From NCBI RefSeq assembly GCF_002078875.1, contig NC_034420.1, forward strand, positions 3,223,814 through 3,287,813: a stretch of DNA of 64,000 nucleotides, given 5' to 3'. Under the pieces are notes generated by a model. That model had not been told where the DNA came from. It worked only from the letters and a program-made list of their open reading frames with translations, and searched no databases. The position numbers and the translations under genes were made by a program. Shown piece by piece: positions 1 to 11,599 of this stretch (the stretch's first letter is position 1; each line of letters begins with the position of its first letter). This DNA comes from Numida meleagris (Eukaryota > Chordata > Aves > Galliformes > Numididae).

Positions 1-458
1 CTTCTCTGAAGAAAGGCTGAAGGAGCAGGGCTTGTTCAGCCTAGAGAAGAGAAGGCTCTGAGGAGAACTCCTTGCAGCCTTCCAGCACTTGAAGGAAGCT
101 TATGAACAGGAAGGAGACCAACTTTTTACATGGTCTCATACTGATAGGACAAAGGGGGATGGTTTTATACTGAAAGAGGGGAGATTTAGATTAGATGGCA
201 GGAGGAAATTCTTTACTCAGAGAGTGGTGAGGTGCTGGCACAGGCTGTCCAGTGAGGCTGTGGATGCCCAGTCCCTGGAGGTGTTCAAGGCCAGGTTGGA
301 TGGGGCCCTGCGCAGCCTAATCTAGTGGCTGGCAATCCTGGCCATGGAAGGGAGGTTGGAACAGTGTGATCTTTAAGGTCCCTTCCAACCCAAGCCATTC
401 GATGGTTCTTGTGATTCTATGATTTTAAGATTTCTGTGATGCTATGATTCTATGATTA
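1..458 (+). repeat. CR1 LINE, 3' end fragment, cut by window edge
   Basis: The stretch reads as the 3' part of an avian CR1 retrotransposon. It has the run about a tumbling summary of CR1 ends: 'gaggtgttcaaggccaggtt' near 278, 'aaggtcccttccaaccc' near 377, and a tail of degenerate ATTCTATGATT octamers at about 413-458. The 78-residue ORF at 89-325 is a remnant of this element and not a host gene. The upstream part of the element lies outside the window. Identification rests on the known CR1 3' consensus. Confidence 0.93.
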
Positions 459-847
459 TTGAATGGTACAAGCTAAATAAATGGCAACTGAATGCAGCAC
501 TTTTTGAAGTGTCCATCTGTTAACCCTGAAAAATTTATTGTTTTGTTTACTGCAAATCAACTAAAAATTTTGGTATTAGCATATTCATAATATTTTCATT
601 ATCAAACTATTATTGTCCCTGCAAAGGAATGAATTTGACTGTCTAACAGATTCAGATTTTTTTCTGTGCTTAACTAGCATAATTCTATGTAACTACGGTT
701 TCATTACTTTCTGAAAAGAAAGTAATAGCTGTATTTTATCAATAGATTTTAAAAGTCCAATTGTATGATAGAGAAAGCATGAACAATTCTCAACCATGGT
801 AAAACAATACTTTCAACCATATAGCTAGATGATGAACTCAGAATTAC
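459..847. other. AT-rich non-coding stretch
   Basis: No ORF, repeat family or regulatory site could be recognised here. It separates the CR1 tail from the first minus-strand exon candidate. Confidence 0.6.
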
Positions 848-941
848 CATTTAGTTTCTTCAGCTCATTGGACATTTTGTCAACATTTTTAATTGCAGCT
901 TCAAGGTTAAACTGCTGATTAGCTGCGTCATTTTTGAACAC
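848..941 (-). CDS. Candidate internal exon, coiled-coil-like
   Basis: On the minus strand a strong pyrimidine-rich acceptor (TTTCTTCTTCATATAG) precedes 94 bases open in one frame, followed by a GTAATT donor. The 31 residues begin VFKNDAANQQFNLEAAIKN and end KMSNELKKLN. Hydrophobic residues spaced among charged and Asn/Gln residues suggest a coiled coil or long helix. The exon starts on a codon boundary and ends one base into a codon. Shifting the frame by one also gives a short peptide ending in TGA, so it could instead be a terminal exon. It may be the 3'-most visible exon of the minus-strand gene or belong to another gene. No family was recognised. Confidence 0.38.
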
Positions 942-2629
942 CTATATGAAGAAGAAACAAAACGTAACAGTGTATATATGATTCACAAACTCAGTAATAC
1001 AGCTAATCATAATTTTAATGTTTTTTCTAGATTAATATTTTCCTTTTCATAATTAGCCACCAAGATATGAAAGATGGTAAATACTAAAGGCAAATTATAA
1101 ACAATCAAGTTTATTTTTTTCTCTTCTGAGCAGCTTTTTTCTTTTTGTTGTTTTTCTTTTTTAACAACAACAAAAAAAATGAAATGAAATTAATCATGTC
1201 TAAAATTTCCTCTGCTGATCAGTATTTTTCTTCATTTTTGTCTTCTATAATTTTCCCACAAAATGTATACTGAAAGCTAATCCTCAGGTAACATTTAGTC
1301 AACCACGAGATGGAGCTGTTGTGTAGTTAAAGTGCATGAAAGAAATTGGGACTGAATTAACACTGAAACTAATGAATCTATTAATATCTGCATAGGAACA
1401 TTTATGTCTGTATATATAATTATGTTATAATCAATATCTCAGTGCTAATTTTGGAGACCATATTGCCTTCCTTCAACAAATAATAATAATAAATCAAAAG
1501 CCTAGAGAAAATTAAGACTAGAAACCATTTGAAATAAAGTATAATTTCAATTTTGAAATTTATACCATATTCTGAAAATAGTTACACTTTTTTCTGGGAT
1601 TTTTAAAATGAAAAATACTAAAGAATATTGGATACATCATCTTTTTTTCTGTCCTAGTTATCAGCTCTTTATTGCTCATACATTCTAAATACACTTATGT
1701 ATATCGAAAAGCTCTGGGTAACAAAGCTTGCTATGCAGAACATCTCAACATATCAAGAAATGTGACAAAAAATGGAACATGCGTTTGACACAGATTCTTT
1801 GTCCAAGTCTCTCTTCCTTTCAGACAGTGGCTTTGCATTAAGGTCATCAGCCTGGGCCAAGAATCCTAAAAAGGCAAAACTCAAATTGTTATGGAGTTAC
1901 ATTCATAATATATAATATTAATATATAGTATATAATAGTCAATGTATAACATATGTCAAATATATAATAACATTTGACAAAAAATAACGACTAGAATTTG
2001 TTTTCATTAGTGTCATTTGAAGGTAGAGTCTAATTGGTCAAACAGCTTCATTTCTTACTGAGGAAATCATCGTTTTTTTAAATCACCTTTTTACACTTGG
2101 ATTTTACATAGTTATGTTACTTTCTTCTAAGGACAATGTTTCAGATATATTTTTGGAACTTAAACATAGAGGTACAAATAGTGAATAAGCATATTTATAA
2201 TAGTAATGAGGAATTCCTCAAAGTTCTAAAATAATGTATTTGATTGAAAACTTCATAAAAAGTCTAGAAAGGCATTGCAACCAGCTTTCATCATGAATTT
2301 AAGGAAGGTGAATCTAAAGCACAAACACAAAAAATCAAATGTTGAATATCTGCTTGTCAGTAACAGAGCTGAGATTAAATACCATATCCCTGGATGTATT
2401 CTTCCCCCATTCTCTCTGTTCCTCTCTTTCCAGACATTAGGAACCCCTTGGGCAAGGTTCAGTATATGACATCACAGGAAACCTGTTGCAACACTGATGG
2501 GGAAAAAAAAAAAAAAAAAAAAAGAGCTTATTTCACTCTGGTACTGCACGTAGTTAGAAAGTGTGATGAAAAGAACGCCCATCTTAGCTAAAATGACAGC
2601 CATAAGTGTGCCCCTTTTCTATGCAGCTA
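942..2629. other. AT-rich DNA with poly(A) and AT-dinucleotide tracts
   Basis: Mostly intron-like sequence. It holds an AT-rich stretch with TATA-type repeats at about 1905-1970 and a 21-base A run at 2503-2523. On the minus strand a possible exon starts at 1865 after a TTTTTAG acceptor and reads FLAQADDLNAKPLSERKRD, but I found no convincing donor for it. Confidence 0.5.
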
Positions 2630-2925
2630 GGCCTCGAAGGCAAGCAGGGCAGTCCCTGAGGAAACCAGCCTGGCTGACCCCAGGCACTGCACTGCACAGG
2701 CAGGTACCTGAAGGCAGTTGGGCCCTGTGGTGCGGCCTGGGAGGCTGTGCTCCCTTGGGTGCTGCCAGCAGCTCCTGGCCTCGTCCAGGCCCCAAGCAGG
2801 AGGAGGGAGCACACAGCCCTGTGCACAGACAGCCCTCGCGCTTCGCTGCCTGCCGCTTTGCTGAGCAAAAGCCCGGTGTGGTCCTTCACCCAGCACAGCG
2901 CTGGTAGCTTGCCCTGCAGGAGGCG
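2630..2925. other. GC-rich patch
   Basis: A sharp GC-rich interval in otherwise AT-rich DNA, with a small CpG cluster at about 2835-2855. Both strands are open in places: a 166-codon minus-strand ORF at 2584-3084 and a 114-codon plus-strand ORF at 2563-2907. High GC content alone makes stops rarer. Neither product resembles a known family. It could be a small regulatory island, an orphan promoter or an unrecognised repeat. Confidence 0.4.
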
Positions 2926-5183
2926 TGATCTTAGGAGTGGGAGGTAAAAAATGACCACAAATGGTGGGAGAGCTGAAGAAATGGGGAAGAGAGGTCTAAG
3001 GTGGCACTGCGATAGTGGTGAACAGCAATTTCCTCGTCCTTTGCAGCGCAGTGCTGAATCTTCCTGCACACTGCAGCAACTCATTAATAAGCAGTGTCTT
3101 TCTGTTAACTTTAATTCTGATGGACAAAGAATAATTTACTGTGAGTGAAGATCAGATAATGAACCTAACTTTGTGGAAGACAAGAAGGATGCTTTGCTAT
3201 AGCAATGTATCAGTTCAGATAACATCAAAAGATCTCTGCCCTTAGATGCATAGATCTGACTTCAGTTGAAATCTACAGAAAAATGCTGAACAATGACCTG
3301 GAGGTGGGAACTGTTCATTTCTTCCTCTGTCTGTGCCTTGTAGTCCTTAATGCCAGGGACACCAAGCAAGGGAATGGCCTTCAGGACTTTTACTTGATTT
3401 ACTGCAAACTTTCTTTCTTGCTTGCTGTTCAGTGCTGTATTTCAGACTGTGTTTCAGATTTCCTGCCTGGCACCAGTGCAGCAGAGTGGCTGGTACCTCA
3501 GAGAAGAGTGGAGTTGCTTGGGTGTGCAGTGGAGGACATAAGGACGGAGACATCAGCTGCCTGCTATTTACTCACTCTTCCATTCTTTGTTTCTTTCAGC
3601 AGTGTGCTCTCAACAAAAATTGTCTTTAAAATAAAGCATTCAAAATGTATTTTTTTAATGACCACAGGTGAAGCTAAAATGAAATTCAGAAGCACTTTGT
3701 ACTAAGGAACAATTTAGCTATGATTCAAAGGGAAAGCATGATATGCTGCTTAGATGGTGGGGCTTTCTGCAGATGAGAAATACAGAGCAAGAAACACTTC
3801 ACACCTGCACTAATTCCTGCATTGCAGTCTTTCAGCTTGCAGCATTTTGCAAAGAACCCAGCACAAACAAGCTAGCTATACACCTTGAAGGAAAAAGTCC
3901 TGTGTGGTTTGCAGAGGCTGGTGATTTTGCTGGCAGAATTACAGAGTTTATGTGTGCACAGAGAAAATATATAACAAGGTGTTTTTATATAGTTACTACC
4001 TACGAAAGAATATCTAAAAGTATATATTAAAAACTGTGTACAAAAAAAAGTAAAACAGAAGCCTAACAAGTTCCTGAAAATGTTTATGTTAGTATAAATA
4101 GAAGTTATTCATAACCTAACAAGGAGGATGCTTAAATAGCTGCCAGGAATGGATTAGCCGGTGCAGTTCTAATGAAGATAAATAGGAGCTTGCTTCAGAG
4201 TAGAAACTGCTAGGAAAAAGAAGTTATGGTAGAAGGAAAAGGGAAATATACAGCTGACCTCAAGAGAAGTGAACTACTGAGTAATAAGGAATTTTTTGAG
4301 ACATGTAGGCAGTTAACTTCTGTCTAATAAGCTTAATTTACTTCCCAAATCTGTTAAGAGTTTTTCTTTTTTCACATCACACAAATGACCTTCAAATCAT
4401 GCTTACATTCTATGCTGAACTAGCTGTAGAAAGAAAAATAAATACTGTAATTACAAGAAAACTTGGGTTCAAAACATCAACAATATATTGAGTTGCCAGA
4501 ACTATTGGACAAACCAAGCACAGCAGCTCCTAAAAGGCAGGACCTTTTAAAAAAAAATCTTAAATAATTTGAGATATTAATTAGAAAGATTACTAACACT
4601 ACAGGAAGTTGAGACATCTTTTAAGAAGAAAAAAAGAAATAAGAAATATTGAATTTGTGATATTAAATTTACTCGAACCTTTATTAAAATATTTTCTGGA
4701 TTTCTTTGTAAGATAATACTTCATAATTAAAATTTGAAAATAATAATTTAAATTATTAATTCCTGCTACACCTCTATGCAAGGAGTGTTTGCCCAACTGC
4801 TGCTAACAATTTAATATCAACAGGTTAGGTTATGTGTCATGAATTTAATTTTACTTGAAATAAGCCTACAGATTTTGGCAGAGATACATGCAGCTGAAAG
4901 TGATCGAAGCTGTTTTTAATCACGGGCTGGCTGGGCTCTGTATGCTACTTCAACACATGATATGACTGTCTCCCTGGAGTCCTTCTGAGAAGAAATCCAG
5001 ATACAGAAGCTGAAATTACTCAGCCACTTTTCTGAATATCAGGTTCAAGACAAATTTTCTACCAAACAACTTCTCTAAGGAAGAAAAAGGATCAGGAGGA
5101 CTAGAAATCTATTTCAGGAAATGAATGAAGGATTATGATGTGCATCACCAAGTACTGTGGGCAACTAAAATAATGCAGATTAC
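2926..5183. other. No gene seen
   Basis: Short ORFs here, including a 140-codon plus-strand ORF at 3283-3705, have no recognisable domain, no matching splice signals and low-complexity Cys/Phe/Leu composition. I read this as intron or intergenic DNA. Confidence 0.5.
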
Positions 5184-5207
5184 CTTACAGAACTGCCTTC
5201 TTCACCT
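5184..5207 (-). CDS. Candidate 24-base micro-exon
   Basis: The minus strand shows an ATTCCAG acceptor, 24 bases reading GEEGSSV in phase, and a GTAATC donor. The acceptor has little pyrimidine tract. It is listed only because its phase (enters with one base, leaves with two) joins the candidate exon at 6738-6766. It is weak alone. Confidence 0.15.
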
Positions 5208-5682
5208 CTGGAATGTAACCTCACCTTTTACAGACAAAAATTAAAATAGTTAAATATAGAATTACTGAACAGGAGGATTTCTAAAGAAAGAATATGCAAA
5301 TTTCCTGTATAACCACAGATTAAGTAAAAGGAAAGAGACCAAGATCTCATTTTATATTTCACAGCTAAGGGAATATTTTAAAGAAATTGTTTTAGTGGGA
5401 AGGAGAAGAAATCTCTTCTCTTCAAAAACAAGCAAAATACCAGTGAGTGGCTTAGCAAACATTAGTAGTGCTTGTCTCTTAGGAAATCATATTTGTAAAT
5501 ACTGCAATGAATAGGAGATGAGACCTAAAGAAACAAACTTTTACTAAGAATATAGTCTTTTTCTTTTACAATTAAAGCCTTAGCTCTCATTTAAAAATTT
5601 CTAGTGCATCTAATAGGGGGTTGACATTTAAATGTATGTTATTAAACTTTCACACAAAAAGCTCTAACACTTTAGAACTGCC

Positions 5683-5706
5683 TTTTTTTTTTTTTTTTTT
5701 TTTTTT
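5683..5706. repeat. T24 homopolymer
   Basis: A 24-base run of T, seen directly. It could be the A-tail of a minus-strand retrocopy, but no such element is recognisable beside it. Confidence 0.9.
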
Positions 5707-6180
5707 ACCACTGTCTAAATAGAAAAAAAAAATGATTGTTAGGAAAGTCAAACAAAAAACAAACCAACAGACACATAAACAAATAATGTAACCTCAGCAT
5801 ATGACAGTTATTTCTGAAGAAATAAAATGTTATTTCACAAGCTTTAGAACACGTGGAATTTTCCTGGATGAAAAGTGGTAAATGCTGAAGGCCAAAGAAA
5901 CCTTGACCAGATCGAAAGCCAGAATTTGTCCTGGAAAGCTTACATTTCAGTTAGATGAGGCAGAGTGGAAGGCAGAAAAGGCTGCAAAGTGAGCTGACTG
6001 GCCTGAATACGTATGCGTGTTCTTGAATCAGGATGAACTAAGGAACTGAGTTAAAATACACATCTGTGACATAATGTATTGAGTTGTGAGACCCCTTTGC
6101 TTCAGGAACTTGTATCACAAGAACTTCAACAGATTATATAATACAATTTTCTGAGAATGTTTTAAGATTTGATTAAGAAA

Positions 6181-6238
6181 ATATTAAATATATATAAACA
6201 CAATATATATATTAAGATATGTGTATAAATATATAAAA
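6181..6238. repeat. AT-rich simple repeat
   Basis: Alternating TATA and ATATA units interrupted by AAACAC and AAGATATGTG. It is a degenerate AT microsatellite seen directly. Confidence 0.75.
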
Positions 6239-6737
6239 TGGTGTTCCACTTACAGAATGAAAACTACTACAGTATTTCACTATAGCACCAACTATGGAGT
6301 TAGCACCTCAGACTGCACCAACTTGAGTTAAAGAGAGAAAGGCTTTAAAGCTATGGTTCATATAAACTCATAATGTGTCTGGATCAGGCACCAGGAGATG
6401 GATGGGCTTATAAAAATTCTCCGCCAATTTTATACTGATTTCTATCGCCACCTAGTCATTTTGTGTACGTAATTGAAGATGAAAGCTTCATTGTTGATCA
6501 TACATAGGATTGTAAAATCAGAATGAAAGTAACATTTGTTGGCAGTTTCTCTGTATTCTTGTTCGGAGAATAAAAGTACTTCCCTAAGTTATGAGGTTAC
6601 AATCCTGCCCTATCCCTGTGACAGGCTAGCAGTCAGACTCATGAAAAGAGAAGTCCAGCTTGGCATGCAAAGTCTGAGCTAGTGGAATTGAAATCACAAC
6701 TTGTCCTGAGGAACTTTTTAAAGTGAAATTCACATAC

Positions 6738-6766
6738 TCTGGGGAGTTGGCCGGAAGGTAAACGTT
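6738..6766 (-). CDS. Candidate 29-base micro-exon
   Basis: The minus strand has a good acceptor (TTTCTGAATGCTTCTTCAG) and a GTATGTGA donor flanking 29 bases. Read from a codon boundary it gives NVYLPANSP. The local CpGs are unusual for this AT-rich background. It would follow the exon at 7174-7224 only if that exon uses an alternative donor (GTATGG) five bases earlier. Confidence 0.22.
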
Positions 6767-7173
6767 CTGAAGAAGCATTCAGAAATTCACTGTGGGTTTT
6801 TTTCAGTTTCCCAATGAAAGGGATTTCTGAATGGTATTGTGTATTTCTCTCATTCATAATGAAAACATTGAAATGATGCAGGATTTCATAGAAACTGTAA
6901 GCATTTACTTATATAGAAGCTATGCCTGCTTCTAGTTCTTAAATATACTCACATGTACATCCTTTCACAGAAATAAATGCCATTCAGTAAGATTTTTATC
7001 ATCTACATGCAGAAAATAAGTTTATAAAGCAAGGAAATTTGAAATTATCTTTAGCTCCTAACAAACCAGTGACCCTACGTTGCCTTTTGGAAAATGCTGA
7101 GCTCTTTTGACTGAAATGACTTCAGGAAGGCAGAGTGCAATGTTTAACAGCTCAGTTATTACAGATACCTTAC

Positions 7174-7224
7174 CATACTTCTATTTTATCTTCCTCAGTT
7201 TTCACAGCAATAACAGCATAGTGA
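7174..7224 (-). CDS. Candidate internal exon of unidentified minus-strand gene
   Basis: A very good minus-strand acceptor (TATTTCTCTCTTAATTCAG) and a strong GTAAGG donor bound 51 bases open in one frame, reading HYAVIAVKTEEDKIEV. The alternating hydrophobic residues followed by an acidic turn look like two beta strands. The exon enters with one base of a codon and leaves with two. That matches the candidate micro-exon at 9022-9035 and, if that one is false, also the exon at 11459-11563. A second possible donor (GTATGG) lies five bases inside. No domain family could be named with confidence. Confidence 0.42.
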
Positions 7225-9021
7225 CTGAATTAAGAGAGAAATAAGCAAGTGTGCTAATATCACCAAAAGAAGTTTATCATTTAGTACACTGCAAATGATC
7301 CCTTGTTCACTTAAATGTATTTAATACCATAAATTGTAATAGTTAGAAACACAATATAGATACTACGGTTTCTATTAGCTGAATCTGTTGTAGTTCTATA
7401 CATTATTTTTTATTCGTCAAGCTGTGCATTGGTGCATGAAATACTGTATCATCCTTAAGAATATGGAAATACACATTTAGAAGAACAAAAGTGTAATAAT
7501 CTGCTCAGGGAAATTCTAGTATTACTTTGAAATTACAGGTCTGGCTGTTTTTGTTGCTTTATCAGAAGAGTTCTTTGTCATTAACTTATGAAATGGCCAG
7601 TAGAAAGCACAGCAGAAGATCCTATACCAACTCCTGCCTCAGCTGTTTGACTGAGACATTTTCCTCTAACTCAGGCTTTTCAAAAACTGGCTCTCTGAAA
7701 TAATATTATGTTGTATTACTGAATGTTCTAAAGCACTTTGCATTGCTTAGCAGAGGAATGGACATGGAAAAGAAATACAACAATGGTTTCTGCTTCTCTC
7801 TTGCATTTGGAGCTGAGATCCATATGATGAAAAGTTCCAGTCTTAGCTACCTTGGCATGGCTGATATTAACAACTGATCACGAAACTTTAGCATCATGTC
7901 AGTGTCACTGCTCTGTGTTTTTCCAATCTCTTTGCACTAGCCAGATGCTCTTCTGGCACCACTTTCTTTAAAGGGAGCAATGAAAGACATGAAAGAATTT
8001 TCTGGAAAAAAATATTTAACTGCAGCAGCTTTTTACAGCACTTATATTAAAAGGATCACTTTAACTTTTCCTGCTTCTAAGTCATGCTCCTTGCTTCAGT
8101 GGCTGTTCTTTATGGCTTCTTCTCTAAGAAGAACTTTCAGTGTAAGCGTTTAAGAAGAGGATATTAAAAAAAGTAGAAGGAATTTCGAAGTCCCATGCTG
8201 ACTAATTTCAATCATCGTATCTCACCAGAGCAATGTGTACTGCATACATATAACAAATTGTAACTCCTCTTGCAAAACAGCCTTCAGTGAAACAAAAATT
8301 CTTCAGTTCTCTGATACTCAATGTAAGTGACTATTTTATCACCTGCTTGTAGGTTTTACTAAGGTCTGTCTCCTAGCTGTTATGCATTTGTTATTGAAAA
8401 CTCTGCTGGTGGAAAAAAAACTGAAAGTGTCATAAAAAAAATAAAAAATGCAAGTCTGTGGTCATTCCAAAATGAAGAGGTCGGTCTACTTCACAAGAAT
8501 AATTCCTCTAAGGGTTTAGCTGCTTTTTTAAAAGCATCTCTGATGCACAGGCGCATCAACAGGTGAATAAGCAGCATGTTGTTAGTCACTTTTTGAAAAC
8601 ACTGCAAGAAGCAACTATGTGCCACTGTTTATGAACACTTCAATCACATTAGCAGGGACTTGTTAGCAACTGCTGCTGCAACAAAATATATACCTGTAAG
8701 GACTTTTTAATGCTTTGCATGTAGAGTCAACTGTGCCTCATCAGACTGATCTTGCCTAATTTTGGAAAGTGTTGCATAATTTACCATGTTGGCCATCTGA
8801 ATGAATGTCTTGTTTTGCTGCTGGGAAGCAGTACTGGCAGCAACGAAATATCTTTAATATTCTGTGTAGCACTGTTCCAGAGCACTTGGAATACAGAAGT
8901 GCATAACCAGCATTGAAAAAAATTCTTTAAATTTGATTTTACTAGGATGCAGATATGCAATCTGAAAATGAGCAAATAAGATATGAGAGCTGATACAGAA
9001 TAAATTTAAATTTGCACCTAC

Positions 9022-9035
9022 CAATGTACTTCTGT
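9022..9035 (-). CDS. Candidate 14-base micro-exon
   Basis: A strong acceptor (CGTACTCTTCATTTTAG) and a GTAGGTGC donor lie 14 bases apart on the minus strand. The four codons read TEVH. Its phases (enters on a codon boundary, leaves with two bases) connect the candidates at 10268-10343 and 7174-7224 exactly. Exons this short are rare, so it may be a coincidence. Confidence 0.22.
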
Positions 9036-10267
9036 CTAAAATGAAGAGTACGAGCAAGAGTCATTGATGCACTGGTGCCTGGTCTCTCTTCAGAGCTTCC
9101 CAGCCTAGGGAGGCTGCCAGCAGTAACATATGGTGACTATAGGATACAACAGCCGGACAACTGACAGTCAGTTAGGTAAACCTCTGTATTTTCAGACAGC
9201 TAAACACTTTGGATGGTGTAAACTGCTTATGATGTGAATAGTACTGTGACTAGAAACAACCCACTGAACTGGTATCGAGAGGAATCAATCTGAATAACTA
9301 CCATAGTGCCTGTAAACAGCCAGTAAAAAGTGACTCTGTATTTGAGGTCAAAGAAGGGCTGAGCTATACTGGAAATAACTGTACAATACAATTTATTTAA
9401 AGAAAAAATCCATATTTAACTAACATATGGGTACAAAATTGAGAGCAGAACAAGTGAATTTTAAGATCGTATTTCAAATGATCTGGCAAGGTTTGAAACA
9501 AAAATACCAAGTTTTCCCAGCTGTAGATAAAACACAGTGTACATTATTCAGGAATAGTTCTGGCAGGACATATTAACAACTAGCAATTCTATTATTACTA
9601 TTTGTCTAAGCCTTTATGATATAAGCAGTAAGTAGAAGCACTTTGGACTGAATTACTTAGATATTTATTTCTTTACACCTGAAACTGTATGCTCTAATAT
9701 TAAAACGTGGATAGTTATGCAATTAATGAGATTTTGGAACACAGACTGTGATTGTGGCAGTGTAGCTCACTGTGACCCTCCTATAGGAAAGAGAGTGAAT
9801 TATACTGGTTTTTGGATTTAAACTGTTCTCATAGATTATGTCTCTATGTAAGAAAGATGATTCATTTATTCTAGTAGTATTTATTTTCAAAACATGCTCA
9901 TAATAGTGATTATTCCCTCCAGAAAGAAGACATCAATGAATCCAAGCTACCTAAGCCAAAATGAAACTTATTCTAAAGCATGGCTGCCATCTGAAAGACA
10001 ACCATACAAAGACCACATTTTACTTACCCTACAATTTTCCCCTTGCCTAAATTTGGAATCATGTCATCTCTTTTTATTCATTAAAGTAGATTTTCCCTGT
10101 TTTTTCCCTGCACAAGCAGCATGTAAGTTGGATTCTGTCTCAGCTTGTGCATCACTAATAGGATTAATTACTTTAGTAAAACATTTATGCTGCAGCGTCT
10201 CTAATTTGTGATTTGTAAGCTGAGAAGAATTCAGTCTACTTCTTGAGACTCAAGCTGGCAAACATAC

Positions 10268-10343
10268 CATGATTTTCTTGTTGGCAGCTGGTGAGACAAC
10301 AGTTTGGATTCCTGGTGCACAGAGGAGATGGATGCCCATACTG
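10268..10343 (-). CDS. Candidate internal exon of unidentified minus-strand gene
   Basis: A 76-base open segment ends in a strong ATG|GTATGT donor on the minus strand; the acceptor (GATTCTCAAATAG, with a second AG three bases on) is moderate. The reading is SMGIHLLCAPGIQTVVSPAA followed by NKKIM. It enters with one base, matching the two-base exit of the exon at 11459-11563, and leaves on a codon boundary. No stop occurs in this frame. No family was recognised. Confidence 0.33.
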
Positions 10344-11458
10344 CTATTTGAGAATCAGTTTTACAGGTGTTTATTTTGACAGATCTAGCATATACGTTTG
10401 TGAACAGGGGATATCAAAATGTCGCTGAAAATGTTATTTCTTTTAATTCCCAATCTTATCTATCTCTTTCTGTAGCCAGTACTAAAAATAATTTAGTGAC
10501 ACAAGCAAGGTGGTAATGTATTTAATATTCCCTCCAGGAGTGAACTCATTAAGAAGGGAAAGTGCACTCCATGCGCAATTTCAAAACCAGTATAATCAGA
10601 AAAATAGCACAAAACTCCCAGCAAAGGGCATCGATTTTATACTAAAAGAAAATGATATTGTACAACTCATTCATTTAACAAGAAACATACAACCACGCAT
10701 ACATCACAAAAATGGTGACCCTTTTGCCACTTTTAGGATTTTGAGGATAATTACTTCCATTAAAGCATTTCTCCTTTGTTCCTCAGTCACCATCTCATCA
10801 GGTATAGGATTTGTAGTATTTGACTAGCTTAAGATATGCTTTGGAAAATATGAGATGGAATTTACTTTTTATCAAATTCTTGGATGCTTCAGAGAGAAGT
10901 AAATGTATATGCAAAGGAGGAACTGTATAAAGGATGAACTAATGCAAAATTGCGTTTGGAGACCAGATTCAATTTAAGGTACAAGTGTAATATGCAAGGA
11001 AATAATAAATCTTTTGCACACTGAACAAAAATTGGGATGTATTCTTCAGGTGCTGACTGAGGTGTCTAAAAACAAGAGTAAGCCCAAATAGAAACCAGTG
11101 TGCTGCCTAGAAAAGAACTGCTTTGGGGATTTTGACCTTTTCCAGAACTGAGAGTGGAAAAAGAAACTCTGGTCATTAAAATGACAGATTTTCCAAGGAA
11201 GCAGTTATTAAAATGAGAAGGAAGACATATTTCAAACCAATCCATTCAAAAATGAAGTATCTGTACTAGATTTGGTATAGTATGTCTAAAAAATACATGA
11301 CTACAGAAACTTTGCTAGTGTGTAGGCCTTCTTTCCAAATTAGATATGCTTCAATACAATTGAATTCAACAAACTTTTACCTAGAAGAAAGCTATTAACA
11401 GAACCAAACCATGAAAATGCTATTGAGGAACTGAACTCTTCTCTCACACTTTTCTTAC

Positions 11459-11563
11459 CTTATACTGAGGTTATTACAGACAGATCCAGCCTTCACAGAA
11501 GTGTTTGTTTCCAGATAAACATCCTCCAGATGACTTGAGAAGTTTGTGGAAAACATAGCTGTC
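11459..11563 (-). CDS. Candidate internal exon of unidentified minus-strand gene
   Basis: A 105-base segment ends in an AAG|GTAAGAAAA donor close to consensus. The acceptor (ACTATAAAAATAG) is weak in pyrimidines. The frame reads TAMFSTNFSSHLEDVYLETN and then TSVKAGSVCNNLSI, with potential N-glycosylation sequons (NFS, NTS, NLS) that would fit an extracellular or lumenal protein. Phases match the upstream exon at 14126-14241 (which leaves AA, making AAG) and the downstream candidate at 10268-10343. Confidence 0.4.
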
Positions 11564-11599
11564 CTATTTTTATAGTACAATTTTTTCCTCTCCTTATGA

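Noticed and set aside
2584..3084. 166-codon minus-strand ORF
   Set aside because: Lies in the GC-rich patch, where stops are rare; other frames on both strands are open too, and composition is not protein-like.
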